From Faecalibacterium sp. HTF-F (lineage in GTDB: Bacteria > Bacillota > Clostridia > Oscillospirales > Ruminococcaceae): a stretch of DNA of 64,000 nt. Each line of letters begins with the position of its first letter. Positions within the stretch are counted from its first letter, which is position 1. Under the pieces are notes generated by a model. It was not told the DNA's origin. It saw nothing but the letters and a program-made list of their open reading frames with translations, and searched no databases. Positions 25,331-33,748 of the stretch are shown here, one piece after another. Where the stretch lies: positions 1,922,001-1,986,000 of the forward strand of contig NZ_CP094473.1 in the NCBI RefSeq assembly GCF_023347535.1, in the 5' to 3' direction. The position numbers and the translations under genes are program-made.

Positions 25331-25359
25331 TTGCATACAACAGGCAAAACGGGTACAAT
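25331..25359 (+). promoter_or_regulatory. Promoter of phosphofructokinase genes
   Basis: TTGCAT (25331-25336), 17-bp spacer, TACAAT (25354-25359). The start codon is at 25568, so the leader is about 200 nt. Confidence 0.75.
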
Positions 25360-25392
25360 AAGGATGTGGCAATTTTGCACATTTTACAAAAA

Positions 25393-25406
25393 GCATGTGC
25401 ACATGC
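25393..25406. promoter_or_regulatory. 14-bp perfect palindrome in the phosphofructokinase leader
   Basis: GCATGTGCACATGC at 25393-25406, about 27 nt after the predicted transcription start. Its position fits a roadblock-type operator for a regulator of glycolysis; nothing identifies the protein. Confidence 0.4.
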
Positions 25407-25567
25407 CGCAAACTTTTTTGTATCACTTGCAAGGTGCGGTCTGTTTACCGTCGGTCTGCGGGCAGTGCAGGGCCTCAGGACCATTTTCCTATGCAAAGCG
25501 GTGCGGAAGCCGTATCTTGCAGGCGGCGTCAAAATGATAAGAATGAAATTTGCAAAAGGAGGTTCTC

Positions 25568-26791
25568 ATGGCCAAGAACGTGATCATTGGTCAGAGCGGC
25601 GGCCCTACCGCCGTGATCAACTCCAGTCTGGCGGGCGTGTACAAAGCAGCCTGCAGTCTGGGCGCAGACAAGGTGTACGGCATGAAGTACGGCATCGAGG
25701 GTCTGCTCAAGGAGGAAATGCTGGAGCTGAACGTCCTGCTGGACGACCGCATGAGCATCGAACTGCTCAAGCGCACCCCGTCCAGCTATCTGGGTAGCTG
25801 CCGTTACAAGCTGCCGGACCCGGATGTGGACTCCACACCCTTCATCAAACTGTTCACCCTGTTTGACAAGTACGACATCTGCGCGGTGTTCTACATTGGC
25901 GGCAACGACTCCATGGACACCATCGCAAAGCTTTCCCGCTACGGTGACCGTGTCGGCAGCAGTGTGCGGTTCATCGGTGTGCCCAAGACCATCGACAACG
26001 ACCTGTGTCTGACCGACCACACCCCCGGCTACGGCTCTGCCGCCAAGTACATCGCCACCATTTTAAAGGAAGTCATCCGGGATTCCTCCGTGTATGACAT
26101 CCGCAGCGTGACCGTGGCCGAGATCATGGGTCGCCACGCGGGCTGGCTGGCCGGTGCGGCCTGCCTTGCCGGCGGCGACGACTGCGAGGGCCCGGATCTG
26201 ATCCTGCTGCCTGAGGTGCCCTTCGATCAGGACAAGTTCCTTGCCCGGGTGGACGAGCTGCAGCGCCGCAAGTCCAACGTCATCATCGCTGCCAGCGAGG
26301 GCGTCAAGACTGCCGACGGCACCTATCTGTGCGATCTGGTGTCCACTGCCGGTCAGCTAGATGCCTTTGGCCACAAGGCCGTGCTCAGCGGCACCAGCCG
26401 CTACCTGTCCGACCTGATTCACGACAAGCTGAACTGTAAGAGCCGCGCCATTGAGTTCTCCACCCTGCAGCGCTGCGCCAGCCATCTGGCCAGCCGCACG
26501 GACGTGAACGAGGCCTACGCTGTGGGCGGTGCCGCAGCCGCCGCCGCTTTTGCGGGCGAGACCGGCCGCATGATCGCGCTCAATCGCATTTCCGCTTATC
26601 CCTACCAGTGCATCACCGAGTCGGTGGATGTGCAGCAGGTGGCAAACCTTGAAAAGAAGGTGCCGCTGGACTGGATCAGCCCCGACGGGATGCAGGTGAC
26701 GGCTGCTTTTGAGGAGTATGCCCGTCCGCTGATCCTGGACGAGGTGACCCCCGTTTACGTCAACGGCACCCCGCGCCACATCCGTCTGTAA
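25568..26791 (+). CDS. Pyrophosphate-dependent 6-phosphofructokinase (copy 1)
   Basis: A 407-residue phosphofructokinase. Two positions mark PPi rather than ATP use: GGNDSMDT (Asp where ATP enzymes have Gly) and VPKTIDND (Lys where ATP enzymes have Gly). EIMGRHAGW is the substrate loop. It performs reversible phosphorylation of fructose-6-phosphate with pyrophosphate, or sedoheptulose-7-phosphate in bacteria without transaldolase. The start is ATG 25568 with AAAAGGAGG upstream; the frame to 25550 has no better start. The second copy follows after 83 bp. The two are roughly 60% identical by eye. Confidence 0.93.
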   Translation: MAKNVIIGQSGGPTAVINSSLAGVYKAACSLGADKVYGMKYGIEGLLKEEMLELNVLLDDRMSIELLKRTPSSYLGSCRYKLPDPDVDSTPFIKLFTLFDKYDICAVFYIGGNDSMDTIAKLSRYGDRVGSSVRFIGVPKTIDNDLCLTDHTPGYGSAAKYIATILKEVIRDSSVYDIRSVTVAEIMGRHAGWLAGAACLAGGDDCEGPDLILLPEVPFDQDKFLARVDELQRRKSNVIIAASEGVKTADGTYLCDLVSTAGQLDAFGHKAVLSGTSRYLSDLIHDKLNCKSRAIEFSTLQRCASHLASRTDVNEAYAVGGAAAAAAFAGETGRMIALNRISAYPYQCITESVDVQQVANLEKKVPLDWISPDGMQVTAAFEEYARPLILDEVTPVYVNGTPRHIRL

Positions 26792-26874
26792 CCCCTTTTC
26801 CCGCGTCTGTTTTCGTGCATCCTGCACGTCATATTATATTGCCGAAACAGAAAAACAAAAAAGGAGAAATCATC

Positions 26875-28107
26875 ATGGGTAAAAATGCAATCGTTGGTCA
26901 GTCTGGCGGTCCTACTTCCGTCATCAATGCAAGCCTTGCGGGCGTCTTTGAGAGCTGCAAGAGCCGCGGCGCAGACATCGTCTACGGCATGTGCAATGGC
27001 GTTGCCGGTCTGCTGGAGGAGCGGGTGGTGGATCTTTCCACCGTGCTGACGGACGATCTGGACATCGAGCTGCTCAAGCGCACCCCGTCCAGCTTCCTCG
27101 GCAGCTGCCGCTACAAGTTGCCCGACTGGCATGAGGACGAGACCGTCTATAAAAAGCTGTTCGCCATTCTGGAAAAGCTGAACATCGGCTACTTCTTCTA
27201 CATCGGCGGCAACGACTCCATGGACACCATCGGCAAGCTGGCCGAGTACGGCGAGCGCATCCAGAGCGACATCCGCTTTATGGGCGTGCCCAAGACCATC
27301 GACAACGACCTGATGGTCACCGACCACACCCCCGGCTACGGCTCTGCTGCCAAGTACATCGGCGTGGTGATGAAGGAGATCATCCGCGACGCCACCGTGT
27401 ACGGCACCAAGTACGTCACCGTGGTGGAGATCATGGGCCGCAACGCAGGCTGGCTGACCGCTGCCGCTGCTCTGGCAAAGAGCGACGACTGCGAGGGCGT
27501 GGACATGATCTGCCTGCCCGAAGTGCCCTTCAACGTGGAGCACTTCATTGAGAAGGTGCGCGTGATGCAGGAAAAGAAGCCCAGCATCGTTATTGCCGTG
27601 TCCGAAGGCGTCAAGCTGGAGGATGGCCGTTACGTCTGTGAGCTGGCCGACGATGTGCACGCTGTGGACGCCTTTGGCCACAAGGCCCTGACCGGCACCG
27701 CCCGGTATCTGGCCAACGTAGTGGCCCGCAATCTGGACACCAAGACCCGCTGCATCGAGCTTTCCACCCTGCAGCGCTGCGCAGGCCATCTGACCAGCCG
27801 CACCGACATCACTGAGGCCTATCAGGTAGGCGGTGCTGCTGCCAAGGCTGCTTTTGAGGGTGTCACCGGCCAGATGGTGGCCCTGAAGCGCATCTCCAAC
27901 AGCCCGTACCAGTGCACCACCGAGCTTCACCCCATCAGCGAGGTGGCAAACCTCGAAAAGAAGGTGCCGCTGAGCTGGATGAACGCCAACCACACCCAGA
28001 TGACCGATGAGTTTCTGGCTTATGCCCGTCCGCTGATTCAGGCCGAGCTGACCCCGCTGTACATTGCCGGTCTGCCCCACCACATCTACATGAAGAATCA
28101 GAAGTGA
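26875..28107 (+). CDS. Pyrophosphate-dependent 6-phosphofructokinase (copy 2)
   Basis: A 410-residue paralogue of the preceding gene with the same PPi markers GGNDSMDT and VPKTIDND, and EIMGRNAGW where copy 1 has EIMGRHAGW. The identical blocks ELLKRTPSS and DHTPGYGSAAKYI point to tandem duplication. The start is ATG 26875 with AAAGGAGA upstream; the frame is open to 26815. The 83-bp spacer has no terminator hairpin, so the pair is probably one transcript. The two enzymes may differ in preferred sugar phosphate or form a hetero-oligomer. Confidence 0.93.
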   Translation: MGKNAIVGQSGGPTSVINASLAGVFESCKSRGADIVYGMCNGVAGLLEERVVDLSTVLTDDLDIELLKRTPSSFLGSCRYKLPDWHEDETVYKKLFAILEKLNIGYFFYIGGNDSMDTIGKLAEYGERIQSDIRFMGVPKTIDNDLMVTDHTPGYGSAAKYIGVVMKEIIRDATVYGTKYVTVVEIMGRNAGWLTAAAALAKSDDCEGVDMICLPEVPFNVEHFIEKVRVMQEKKPSIVIAVSEGVKLEDGRYVCELADDVHAVDAFGHKALTGTARYLANVVARNLDTKTRCIELSTLQRCAGHLTSRTDITEAYQVGGAAAKAAFEGVTGQMVALKRISNSPYQCTTELHPISEVANLEKKVPLSWMNANHTQMTDEFLAYARPLIQAELTPLYIAGLPHHIYMKNQK

Positions 28108-28137
28108 TCTCTCCCGCATTGATTTTTCTCAAGGCAT

Positions 28138-28180
28138 GATAAAAGCCCGTCCGGGCGTAAAACTCGGACGGGCTTTTTGC
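28138..28180. terminator. Terminator after phosphofructokinase pair
   Basis: AAAGCCCGTCCG (28142-28153) pairs with CGGACGGGCTTT (28166-28177); a T run follows. It also faces the convergent gene at 28207. Confidence 0.8.
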
Positions 28181-28206
28181 ATTTCGGTATTCTTTGCTTC
28201 AGAAGC

Positions 28207-29523
28207 TCAGACCACTGCGCCGACTTTGGGTGCGCCGCCTGCGATCTCCTCTGCCGTCAGGGACTTTGCCTCCACCGGGGCATTCAGGCGCTCCTTGGCC
28301 ACTGCCAGCATCAGCTTGATGCGGTTCTCCTGATTGACCTTGGTGGCACTGGGGTCGTAATCGATGGGGGTAATGTTGGCACCGGGGTACAGGGCGCGGA
28401 TCTTGTTCACCATGCCCTTGCCCACGATGTGGTTGGGCAGGCAGCCGAAGGGCTGGGCGCACACGATGTTGCCGTAGCCGCCCTGCACCAGCTCGATCAT
28501 CTCGGCGGTCAGCAGCCAGCCCTCGCCCATCTTGGCACCCAGCGAAATGATGCCCTTGGGCTTTTCCACCAGCTCCTTGAAGGGGCCGGGGGCGTAGAAG
28601 CCTGCGTCGGCCTCGGCCTTGAGCATGGTGCGCTCGATGCCATCCAGCCAGTTGAGGAACTGATCGATGCCGATCTTCACCGCCAGCTTGCCGCCGTACA
28701 GCACATGATCCTCGCCCATGTTGAAGGCGCAGTACTGCACAAAGCCCATCAGGCCCGGGAAGTTCACCTCACAGTCCTGACTTTCCAGAAACTTCTGCAG
28801 GTCGTTGTTGCCCAGCGGGCTGTACTTGACATAGATCTCGCCCACAACGCCCACCTTGACCTTAGGCACCCGGGTAACGGGGATGGCAGCAAAATCCTTT
28901 GCGATGAGGGGGAAGGTGTGCTTCATCTCCCCGGCGGTGTAGCCCTTGCCCGCCAGCAGCACACGGCCCAGACGCTCCACCCACAGGTCTACCATCTTAT
29001 CGGCAGCACCCTTCTCGTTCTCATAAGGTGCCACCTGATTGCGCAGGGCGCACAACATGTCGCCGTAGAAAATGCAGGCCAGTGCACGGCGGGCCAGCGG
29101 CAGGGTCATCTGGAAGCCGCTGTCCTTTTCCAGACCCGAGAAGTTCAGGCTGGCCACCGGGATCTGCGGATATCCGGCCTTCACCAGTGCCTTGCGCAGC
29201 AGATGGATATAGTTGGAGGCACGGCAGCCGCCGCCGGTCTGGGTGATGAGCAGGGCGGTGTGGTCCAGATCATACTTGCCGCTGTTCAGTGCGTCCAGAA
29301 ACTGGCCAATGACCAGCAGGGCCGGATAGCAGGTGTCGTTGTGAACGTATTTCAGGCCCAGCTGTGCCACAGCACTGCCGCAGTTGCCCAGGATCTCGCA
29401 CTTGTAGCCGTCGTAACGCAGGGCGTACTCCAGCAGGCGGAACTGGGTAATGGCCATGTTGGGGATGAGGATGGTATGGGTCTTCTTCATCTCCGGGGTA
29501 AATTTGGGATAATTGTATTCCAT
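28207..29523 (-). CDS. 2-hydroxyacyl-CoA dehydratase-related protein (DUF2229-like C-terminal part)
   Basis: A 438-residue protein related to the C-terminal portion of the long acyl-CoA dehydratase activase-related proteins of Clostridia and to HgdB-type subunits. Cysteines in CYPALLVIGQ, GGGCRASNY and AQPFGCLPNH are likely iron-sulfur ligands. The start is ATG 29523 (MEYNYPKFT), with AGGAGGAACC upstream. It lies 50 bp downstream of the activase gene on the same strand. Together they add up to about 1,417 residues, close to the single-chain version, so this looks like a split. The physiological substrate is unknown. Confidence 0.82.
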   Translation of the reverse strand: MEYNYPKFTPEMKKTHTILIPNMAITQFRLLEYALRYDGYKCEILGNCGSAVAQLGLKYVHNDTCYPALLVIGQFLDALNSGKYDLDHTALLITQTGGGCRASNYIHLLRKALVKAGYPQIPVASLNFSGLEKDSGFQMTLPLARRALACIFYGDMLCALRNQVAPYENEKGAADKMVDLWVERLGRVLLAGKGYTAGEMKHTFPLIAKDFAAIPVTRVPKVKVGVVGEIYVKYSPLGNNDLQKFLESQDCEVNFPGLMGFVQYCAFNMGEDHVLYGGKLAVKIGIDQFLNWLDGIERTMLKAEADAGFYAPGPFKELVEKPKGIISLGAKMGEGWLLTAEMIELVQGGYGNIVCAQPFGCLPNHIVGKGMVNKIRALYPGANITPIDYDPSATKVNQENRIKLMLAVAKERLNAPVEAKSLTAEEIAGGAPKVGAVV

Positions 29524-29573
29524 AGGTTCCTCCTATGTTGCTTTTTTAAAAAGCCTTTTGCGCTCTCTCTATT

Positions 29574-32513
29574 TTATTCTGCCTTTTCTGCAGCTACCTC
29601 GTCCCGCTCATCCAGAGCGGCAAACAGGCTGCGCAGACGGATGTTCACGGCACCCAGATTGGTGATCTCGTCGATCTTGAGCTGGGTGTAGAGCTTGCCG
29701 CCCTCCTGCAGGATCTCGCGGGTCTCATCGGTAGTGATGGCATCCACGCCGCAGCCAAAGGACACCAGCTGCACCAGATCCATATCCTTCTGGGTGGTGC
29801 AGTATTTGGCGGCGGCATACAGGCGGCTGTGGTAGGTCCACTGGTTCAGCACGCTGGTGGGGAACTTCTGCACCCGGTTGGAGATGCTGTCCTCGGTAAC
29901 AACAGCAGCGCCGTGGCGGGTGATGAGGCGGTCGATGCCGTGGTTCACCTCGGGGTCCACATGGTAGGGGCGGCCTGCCAGCACGATGATGCGCTTGCCC
30001 TGACGGCGGGCTTCATCGATGATCTCGCTGCCCTTCACCCGGATCTTTGCCATGTGGGACTCGTATTCCGCATAAGCGGCATCCGCTGCGGCCTGCACCT
30101 CTTTTTCCGAGATGCCGCCGAAGTACTTGGGTAGGATGTTCTTTGCCATCTTGTGCACAAAGTCCTTGGGGCGGTGGATGCCCACATAGTCATAAATGAA
30201 TTTGGTACCTTCCAGCTCCGGGCAGTTGCCTGCCAGAACCTCGGGGTAGTAGGCCACCACCGGGCAGTTATAGTGATTGTCGCCCAGCCCCTCGTCCACA
30301 TTGTAGGTCAGGCAGGGATAGAAGATGGCGTCCAGCTGCATCTGGCTCAACGCCTTGATGTGGCCGTGGCTCAGCTTTGCCGGGAAACAGGCGGTGTCGC
30401 TGGGGATGGTGGCCTGACCGGCCAGATACAGCCCGCGGCTGGACACCGGGCTGGTGTGCACCGCAAAGCCAAGCTTTGTCCAGAAGGCCCACCAGAAGGG
30501 CAGCAGCTCGTAGAAGCCCAGACACAGCGGGATGCCGATGGAGCCGCGGCTGCCGGGCACCGGCTTATACTCTGCCAGCAGCTGCTGCTTGTAGGCGTAG
30601 AGGTTCAGGCTGTCGTCGGAGCTCTTGCCGGTCACGGGCTTGTCGCAGCGGTTGCCGGAGATGTACTTGCGGCCGTCCGCAAAGGTGTTGACGGTGAGCT
30701 GGCAGTGGTTGCCGCAGCCGCCGCACTTGACACTGACCACCTTCTGCGCAAAGGCTTCCAGCTCCTGCTCGTTCATCATGGCAGAGGCGGCCTGTCCGCT
30801 CTTATGGCTCTGGCGCAGGCCGTACAGCGCCGCACCATAAGCGCCCATCAGACCGGCGATGTCCGGGCGGATGACCTCCACCCCCATCTCCTTTTCAAAG
30901 GCGCGGAGCACGGCTTCATTATAGAAGGTACCACCCTGCACCACGATCTTGCGGCCCAGCTCTTCCGGGCTGGAAGCGCGGATGACCTTGTACAGTGCGT
31001 TCTTGACCACGCTGATGGACAGGCCTGCTGAGATGTTTTCGATGCTGGCACCGTCCTTCTGGGCCTGCTTGACCGAGCTGTTCATGAACACGGTGCAGCG
31101 GCTGCCCAGATCCACCGGGCGGTCTGCGAACAGGCCAAGGCTCGCAAATTTCTTCACATCGTAGCCCAGTGCCTGTGCAAAGGTCTGCAGAAAGCTGCCG
31201 CAGCCGGAGGAACAGGCTTCATTCAGGAAGATGTTGCTGATGGCTCCGTCCTCGATCTTGAAGCACTTCATATCCTGCCCGCCGATATCGATGATGAAAT
31301 CCACATCCGGCATGAAGTATTTGGCGGCGGTAAAGTGTGCCACCGTCTCCACCAGACCGTAGTCGCAGCGGAAGGCGTTCTTCACCAGCTCTTCGCCGTA
31401 GCCGGTGGTGGTGACGCTGGCCACCTGCAGGCCCGGGTGCTCCTTGTAAATTTTGAGCAGCTGCTCCCGGATCAGGGGCAGCGGGTTGCCCAGGTTGGGC
31501 TGATAGTTGGTGTAGAGGATCTGGCTCTTCTCGTCCACCACCACCAGCTTGACGGTGGTGGAACCGGAGTCGATGCCGATATGCACCGGGCCGCACTGGG
31601 CACTGAAGGGCACGCGGGGCACGCTGTGGGACATGTGGCGGGCGTGGAATGCCTCGTATTCCTCCTTGCTGGCGAACAGCGGCGGTTCACTGGCATAGGT
31701 GGCAGTGGCAGCATACTGGTCCAGCGCATCCGCCACCTCGGACAGAACAAAGGACTTGTCGGCATAGAGGGCAGCACCCAGTGCCACATACAGCAGGCTG
31801 TTCTCCGGGCAGGTGCCGGTCACGTTCAGTGCTTCGTCAAAGCTTTTGCGCAGCACGCTGCTGAAGGTGAGCGGGCCGCCCAGATACAGGATATTGCCCT
31901 TGATGGGACGGCCCTGTGCAAGGCCTGCAATGGTCTGGTTGACCACAGCTTTATAAATGCTGGCAGCAATGTCCTCGGTGCGGGCGCCCTGATTGATCAG
32001 CGGCTGCACGTCACTTTTTGCGAACACGCCGCAGCGGGAGGCGATGGTGTAGGTGCGCTGGGCATTCTCTGCCGCTTTGTTCATCTCGTCGGCACCCATC
32101 TTCAGCAGGGTCGCCATCTGGTCGATGAAGGCGCCGGTGCCGCCGGCGCAGCTGCCGTTCATGCGCACCTCGGTGCCATTGGTCAGGAACAGGATCTTGG
32201 CATCCTCGCCGCCCAGCTCAATGACACAGTCCGTCTGGGGCACAAAGCGCTTGACCGCCACGCGGGTGGAGAACACCTCCTGTACAAAGGGCACGCCGCA
32301 ACTGTCGGCCAGGCCCATGCCCGCCGAACCGGAAATGCTCAGCAGCGCCTTCTGACCGCGCATCTGCTCGGCATCGATGCGGCGCAGCAGCTCCTGCGCC
32401 TTTTCCAGAATATGGCTGTAGTGCCGTTCGTATGTAGAATACAGCAGCGTATCATGTTCATCCAGCACCACACACTTGATGGTGGTGCTGCCGATGTCAA
32501 GACCTACTCTCAC
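29574..32513 (-). CDS. Acyl-CoA dehydratase activase, double ASKHA plus DUF2229-like domain
   Basis: A 979-residue protein. The first ASKHA ATPase domain (about 1-260) starts GLDIGSTTIKCVVLD and has SCAGGTGAF; the second (about 311-575) starts GIDSGSTTVKLVVVDE and has EACSSGCGSF. A region from about 590 begins CGGCGNHC and continues with a DUF2229-like fold. Activators of 2-hydroxyacyl-CoA dehydratases use ATP to inject an electron through a [4Fe-4S] cluster. Having two ASKHA units in one chain is typical of the unassigned long family rather than of HgdC/HadI, which are single-domain dimers. A promoter and an inverted repeat lie upstream. Confidence 0.88.
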   Translation of the reverse strand: MRVGLDIGSTTIKCVVLDEHDTLLYSTYERHYSHILEKAQELLRRIDAEQMRGQKALLSISGSAGMGLADSCGVPFVQEVFSTRVAVKRFVPQTDCVIELGGEDAKILFLTNGTEVRMNGSCAGGTGAFIDQMATLLKMGADEMNKAAENAQRTYTIASRCGVFAKSDVQPLINQGARTEDIAASIYKAVVNQTIAGLAQGRPIKGNILYLGGPLTFSSVLRKSFDEALNVTGTCPENSLLYVALGAALYADKSFVLSEVADALDQYAATATYASEPPLFASKEEYEAFHARHMSHSVPRVPFSAQCGPVHIGIDSGSTTVKLVVVDEKSQILYTNYQPNLGNPLPLIREQLLKIYKEHPGLQVASVTTTGYGEELVKNAFRCDYGLVETVAHFTAAKYFMPDVDFIIDIGGQDMKCFKIEDGAISNIFLNEACSSGCGSFLQTFAQALGYDVKKFASLGLFADRPVDLGSRCTVFMNSSVKQAQKDGASIENISAGLSISVVKNALYKVIRASSPEELGRKIVVQGGTFYNEAVLRAFEKEMGVEVIRPDIAGLMGAYGAALYGLRQSHKSGQAASAMMNEQELEAFAQKVVSVKCGGCGNHCQLTVNTFADGRKYISGNRCDKPVTGKSSDDSLNLYAYKQQLLAEYKPVPGSRGSIGIPLCLGFYELLPFWWAFWTKLGFAVHTSPVSSRGLYLAGQATIPSDTACFPAKLSHGHIKALSQMQLDAIFYPCLTYNVDEGLGDNHYNCPVVAYYPEVLAGNCPELEGTKFIYDYVGIHRPKDFVHKMAKNILPKYFGGISEKEVQAAADAAYAEYESHMAKIRVKGSEIIDEARRQGKRIIVLAGRPYHVDPEVNHGIDRLITRHGAAVVTEDSISNRVQKFPTSVLNQWTYHSRLYAAAKYCTTQKDMDLVQLVSFGCGVDAITTDETREILQEGGKLYTQLKIDEITNLGAVNIRLRSLFAALDERDEVAAEKAE

Positions 32514-32577
32514 GTCGTTTTCCTCCTAAGGACAAATGCCGGAGACGACGTCCCCGGTAAAAGGCAAAGCAGTTTCT

Positions 32578-32599
32578 TTACCAAAAATTAGTTTGGTAA
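32578..32599. promoter_or_regulatory. Inverted repeat in activase leader
   Basis: TTACCAAA-N6-TTTGGTAA, perfect 8-bp arms. It lies between the promoter at 32630 and the activase start, so it could be an operator or a short RNA hairpin. Confidence 0.45.
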
Positions 32600-32629
32600 C
32601 GAATCATTCATTGAATCGCATACAGCTGT

Positions 32630-32658
32630 ATTATAATCCAATTCCGTGGTGCAATCAA
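32630..32658 (-). promoter_or_regulatory. Promoter of activase operon
   Basis: Minus strand TTGATT (32658-32653), 17-bp spacer, TATAAT (32635-32630). Confidence 0.75.
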
Positions 32659-32770
32659 TGCATGTACTTCATTTTACACGGAAAAAATAGTATTTTCCGC
32701 GCAAAAAGTTAAACATTTTGTGAACTTGTCCAGACTGAAACGGCGGCATCTGCAGCTCAGTCTGCAAACA

Positions 32771-32805
32771 AAAACTGCTGCACAGGCGCTCTCCCATGCA
32801 GCAGT
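32771..32805 (-). terminator. Terminator of the kinase/Spo0A-like operon
   Basis: On the minus strand a 9-bp stem (32805-32797 with 32782-32774) is followed by TTTT. The upstream arm lies in a 28-bp sequence that is duplicated in tandem. Confidence 0.6.
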
Positions 32806-32851
32806 GTCTTCTTCCTATTTATCATGCAGCAGTGTCTTCTTCCTCTATTTA
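32795..32851. repeat. 28-bp tandem duplication
   Basis: The 28-bp unit beginning CATGCAGCAGTGTC at 32795-32822 is repeated at 32823-32851 with one extra C. It duplicates one arm of the adjacent terminator. Confidence 0.75.
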
Positions 32852-32876
32852 TAGAGCAGGCTTCAGCACCAGTTCT

Positions 32877-33722
32877 TCACAGGTCTTCCATGCCGCCGCG
32901 CTCCGGCATAGTGCGCAGCTCCCGCACCAGCATATTGCGCAGCTGGTATTGCTGCTGCGTCCGCACCGGGCTGCAGTCCGAACGCAGTTCCACGGTCGGT
33001 TCCGGCATCGGTTCATCGCACAGCGGGATGGTCACGACGGCCCGGGTGCCTTTTTCCGGTGCACGCTGTTCTACCTGCAGGTCCCAGCCCATACGGCGGC
33101 AGCATTCGCGGCAGAGCAGCAGACCAAGCCCGGCCCCGCCCAGAAAGCAGCGGCGGTTCTCCAGCCACGCTTCCCTGCTCGTTTCCGGCAGACCGCAGCC
33201 GTCGTCCAGCACGGTCAGCTTCCAGAAGCTCTCGTACCGGCGCAGCGTCAGCTGCACTTTGCCGCCGGCTCCGCAGGCATGCAGCGCATTGGAGAGCAGA
33301 TGCAGGCACAGCAGCTCTGCATCACTGCAGTCGGCCATCACACGGCAGGACGTCAAGCCGCCATAGTCCAGCGTCAGCTCCACATCCAGCTGCTCCTGCA
33401 CCATATCGGCCTGCGCTGCGATCTGCTGCAGCATCTGGCACAGGTCCAGCGGGGAAAGCTGCGGAGGCTCTTCTGCACGCAGAAAATCCAGCAGGGTCAT
33501 CACTTCGTTCATCGTACGGTCCAGCCGTGCCGCAGCGGCGCTGATGTCATTCACCGCCTGCCGGGTCTGCTCATCGGCTCCGACCCGTGCAAGGTGCTGC
33601 TCCAGATATTCGCAGTTGCGTCCGACCAGTCCCAATGCATGGAAGCAGGCCTGTTCCACATCTTTCTGCGGGATCGCCTGTGCCGTCAGTGCTCCCGCGT
33701 CATTTTGCCACTCTTGCTCCAT
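32877..33722 (-). CDS. Histidine kinase-like ATPase, soluble, degenerate dimerisation region
   Basis: A 281-residue soluble protein. The C-terminal half is a GHKL ATPase domain with N box LLSNALHA, G1 box DDGCGLP and G2 box GGAGLGLLLC. The N-terminal half is helical. His28 in CFHALGLVGRN is the only candidate phosphoacceptor, and the usual HE(L/I)(R/K)xP motif is missing. There are no transmembrane or sensor domains. It is the last gene of a three-gene unit with the Spo0A-like regulator, which itself lacks the receiver Asp. The start is ATG 33722 with AGGAGGATTTGGAGG upstream. It may signal by protein binding rather than phosphotransfer. Confidence 0.75.
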   Translation of the reverse strand: MEQEWQNDAGALTAQAIPQKDVEQACFHALGLVGRNCEYLEQHLARVGADEQTRQAVNDISAAAARLDRTMNEVMTLLDFLRAEEPPQLSPLDLCQMLQQIAAQADMVQEQLDVELTLDYGGLTSCRVMADCSDAELLCLHLLSNALHACGAGGKVQLTLRRYESFWKLTVLDDGCGLPETSREAWLENRRCFLGGAGLGLLLCRECCRRMGWDLQVEQRAPEKGTRAVVTIPLCDEPMPEPTVELRSDCSPVRTQQQYQLRNMLVRELRTMPERGGMEDL

Positions 33723-33748
33723 ACCTTTACGCCTCCAAATCCTCCTGC

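Noticed and set aside
28207..32513. A complete 2-hydroxyglutaryl-CoA dehydratase operon
   Set aside because: No HgdA/HgdB pair, CoA-transferase or electron-transfer flavoprotein genes are adjacent; only the activase-type proteins are present.
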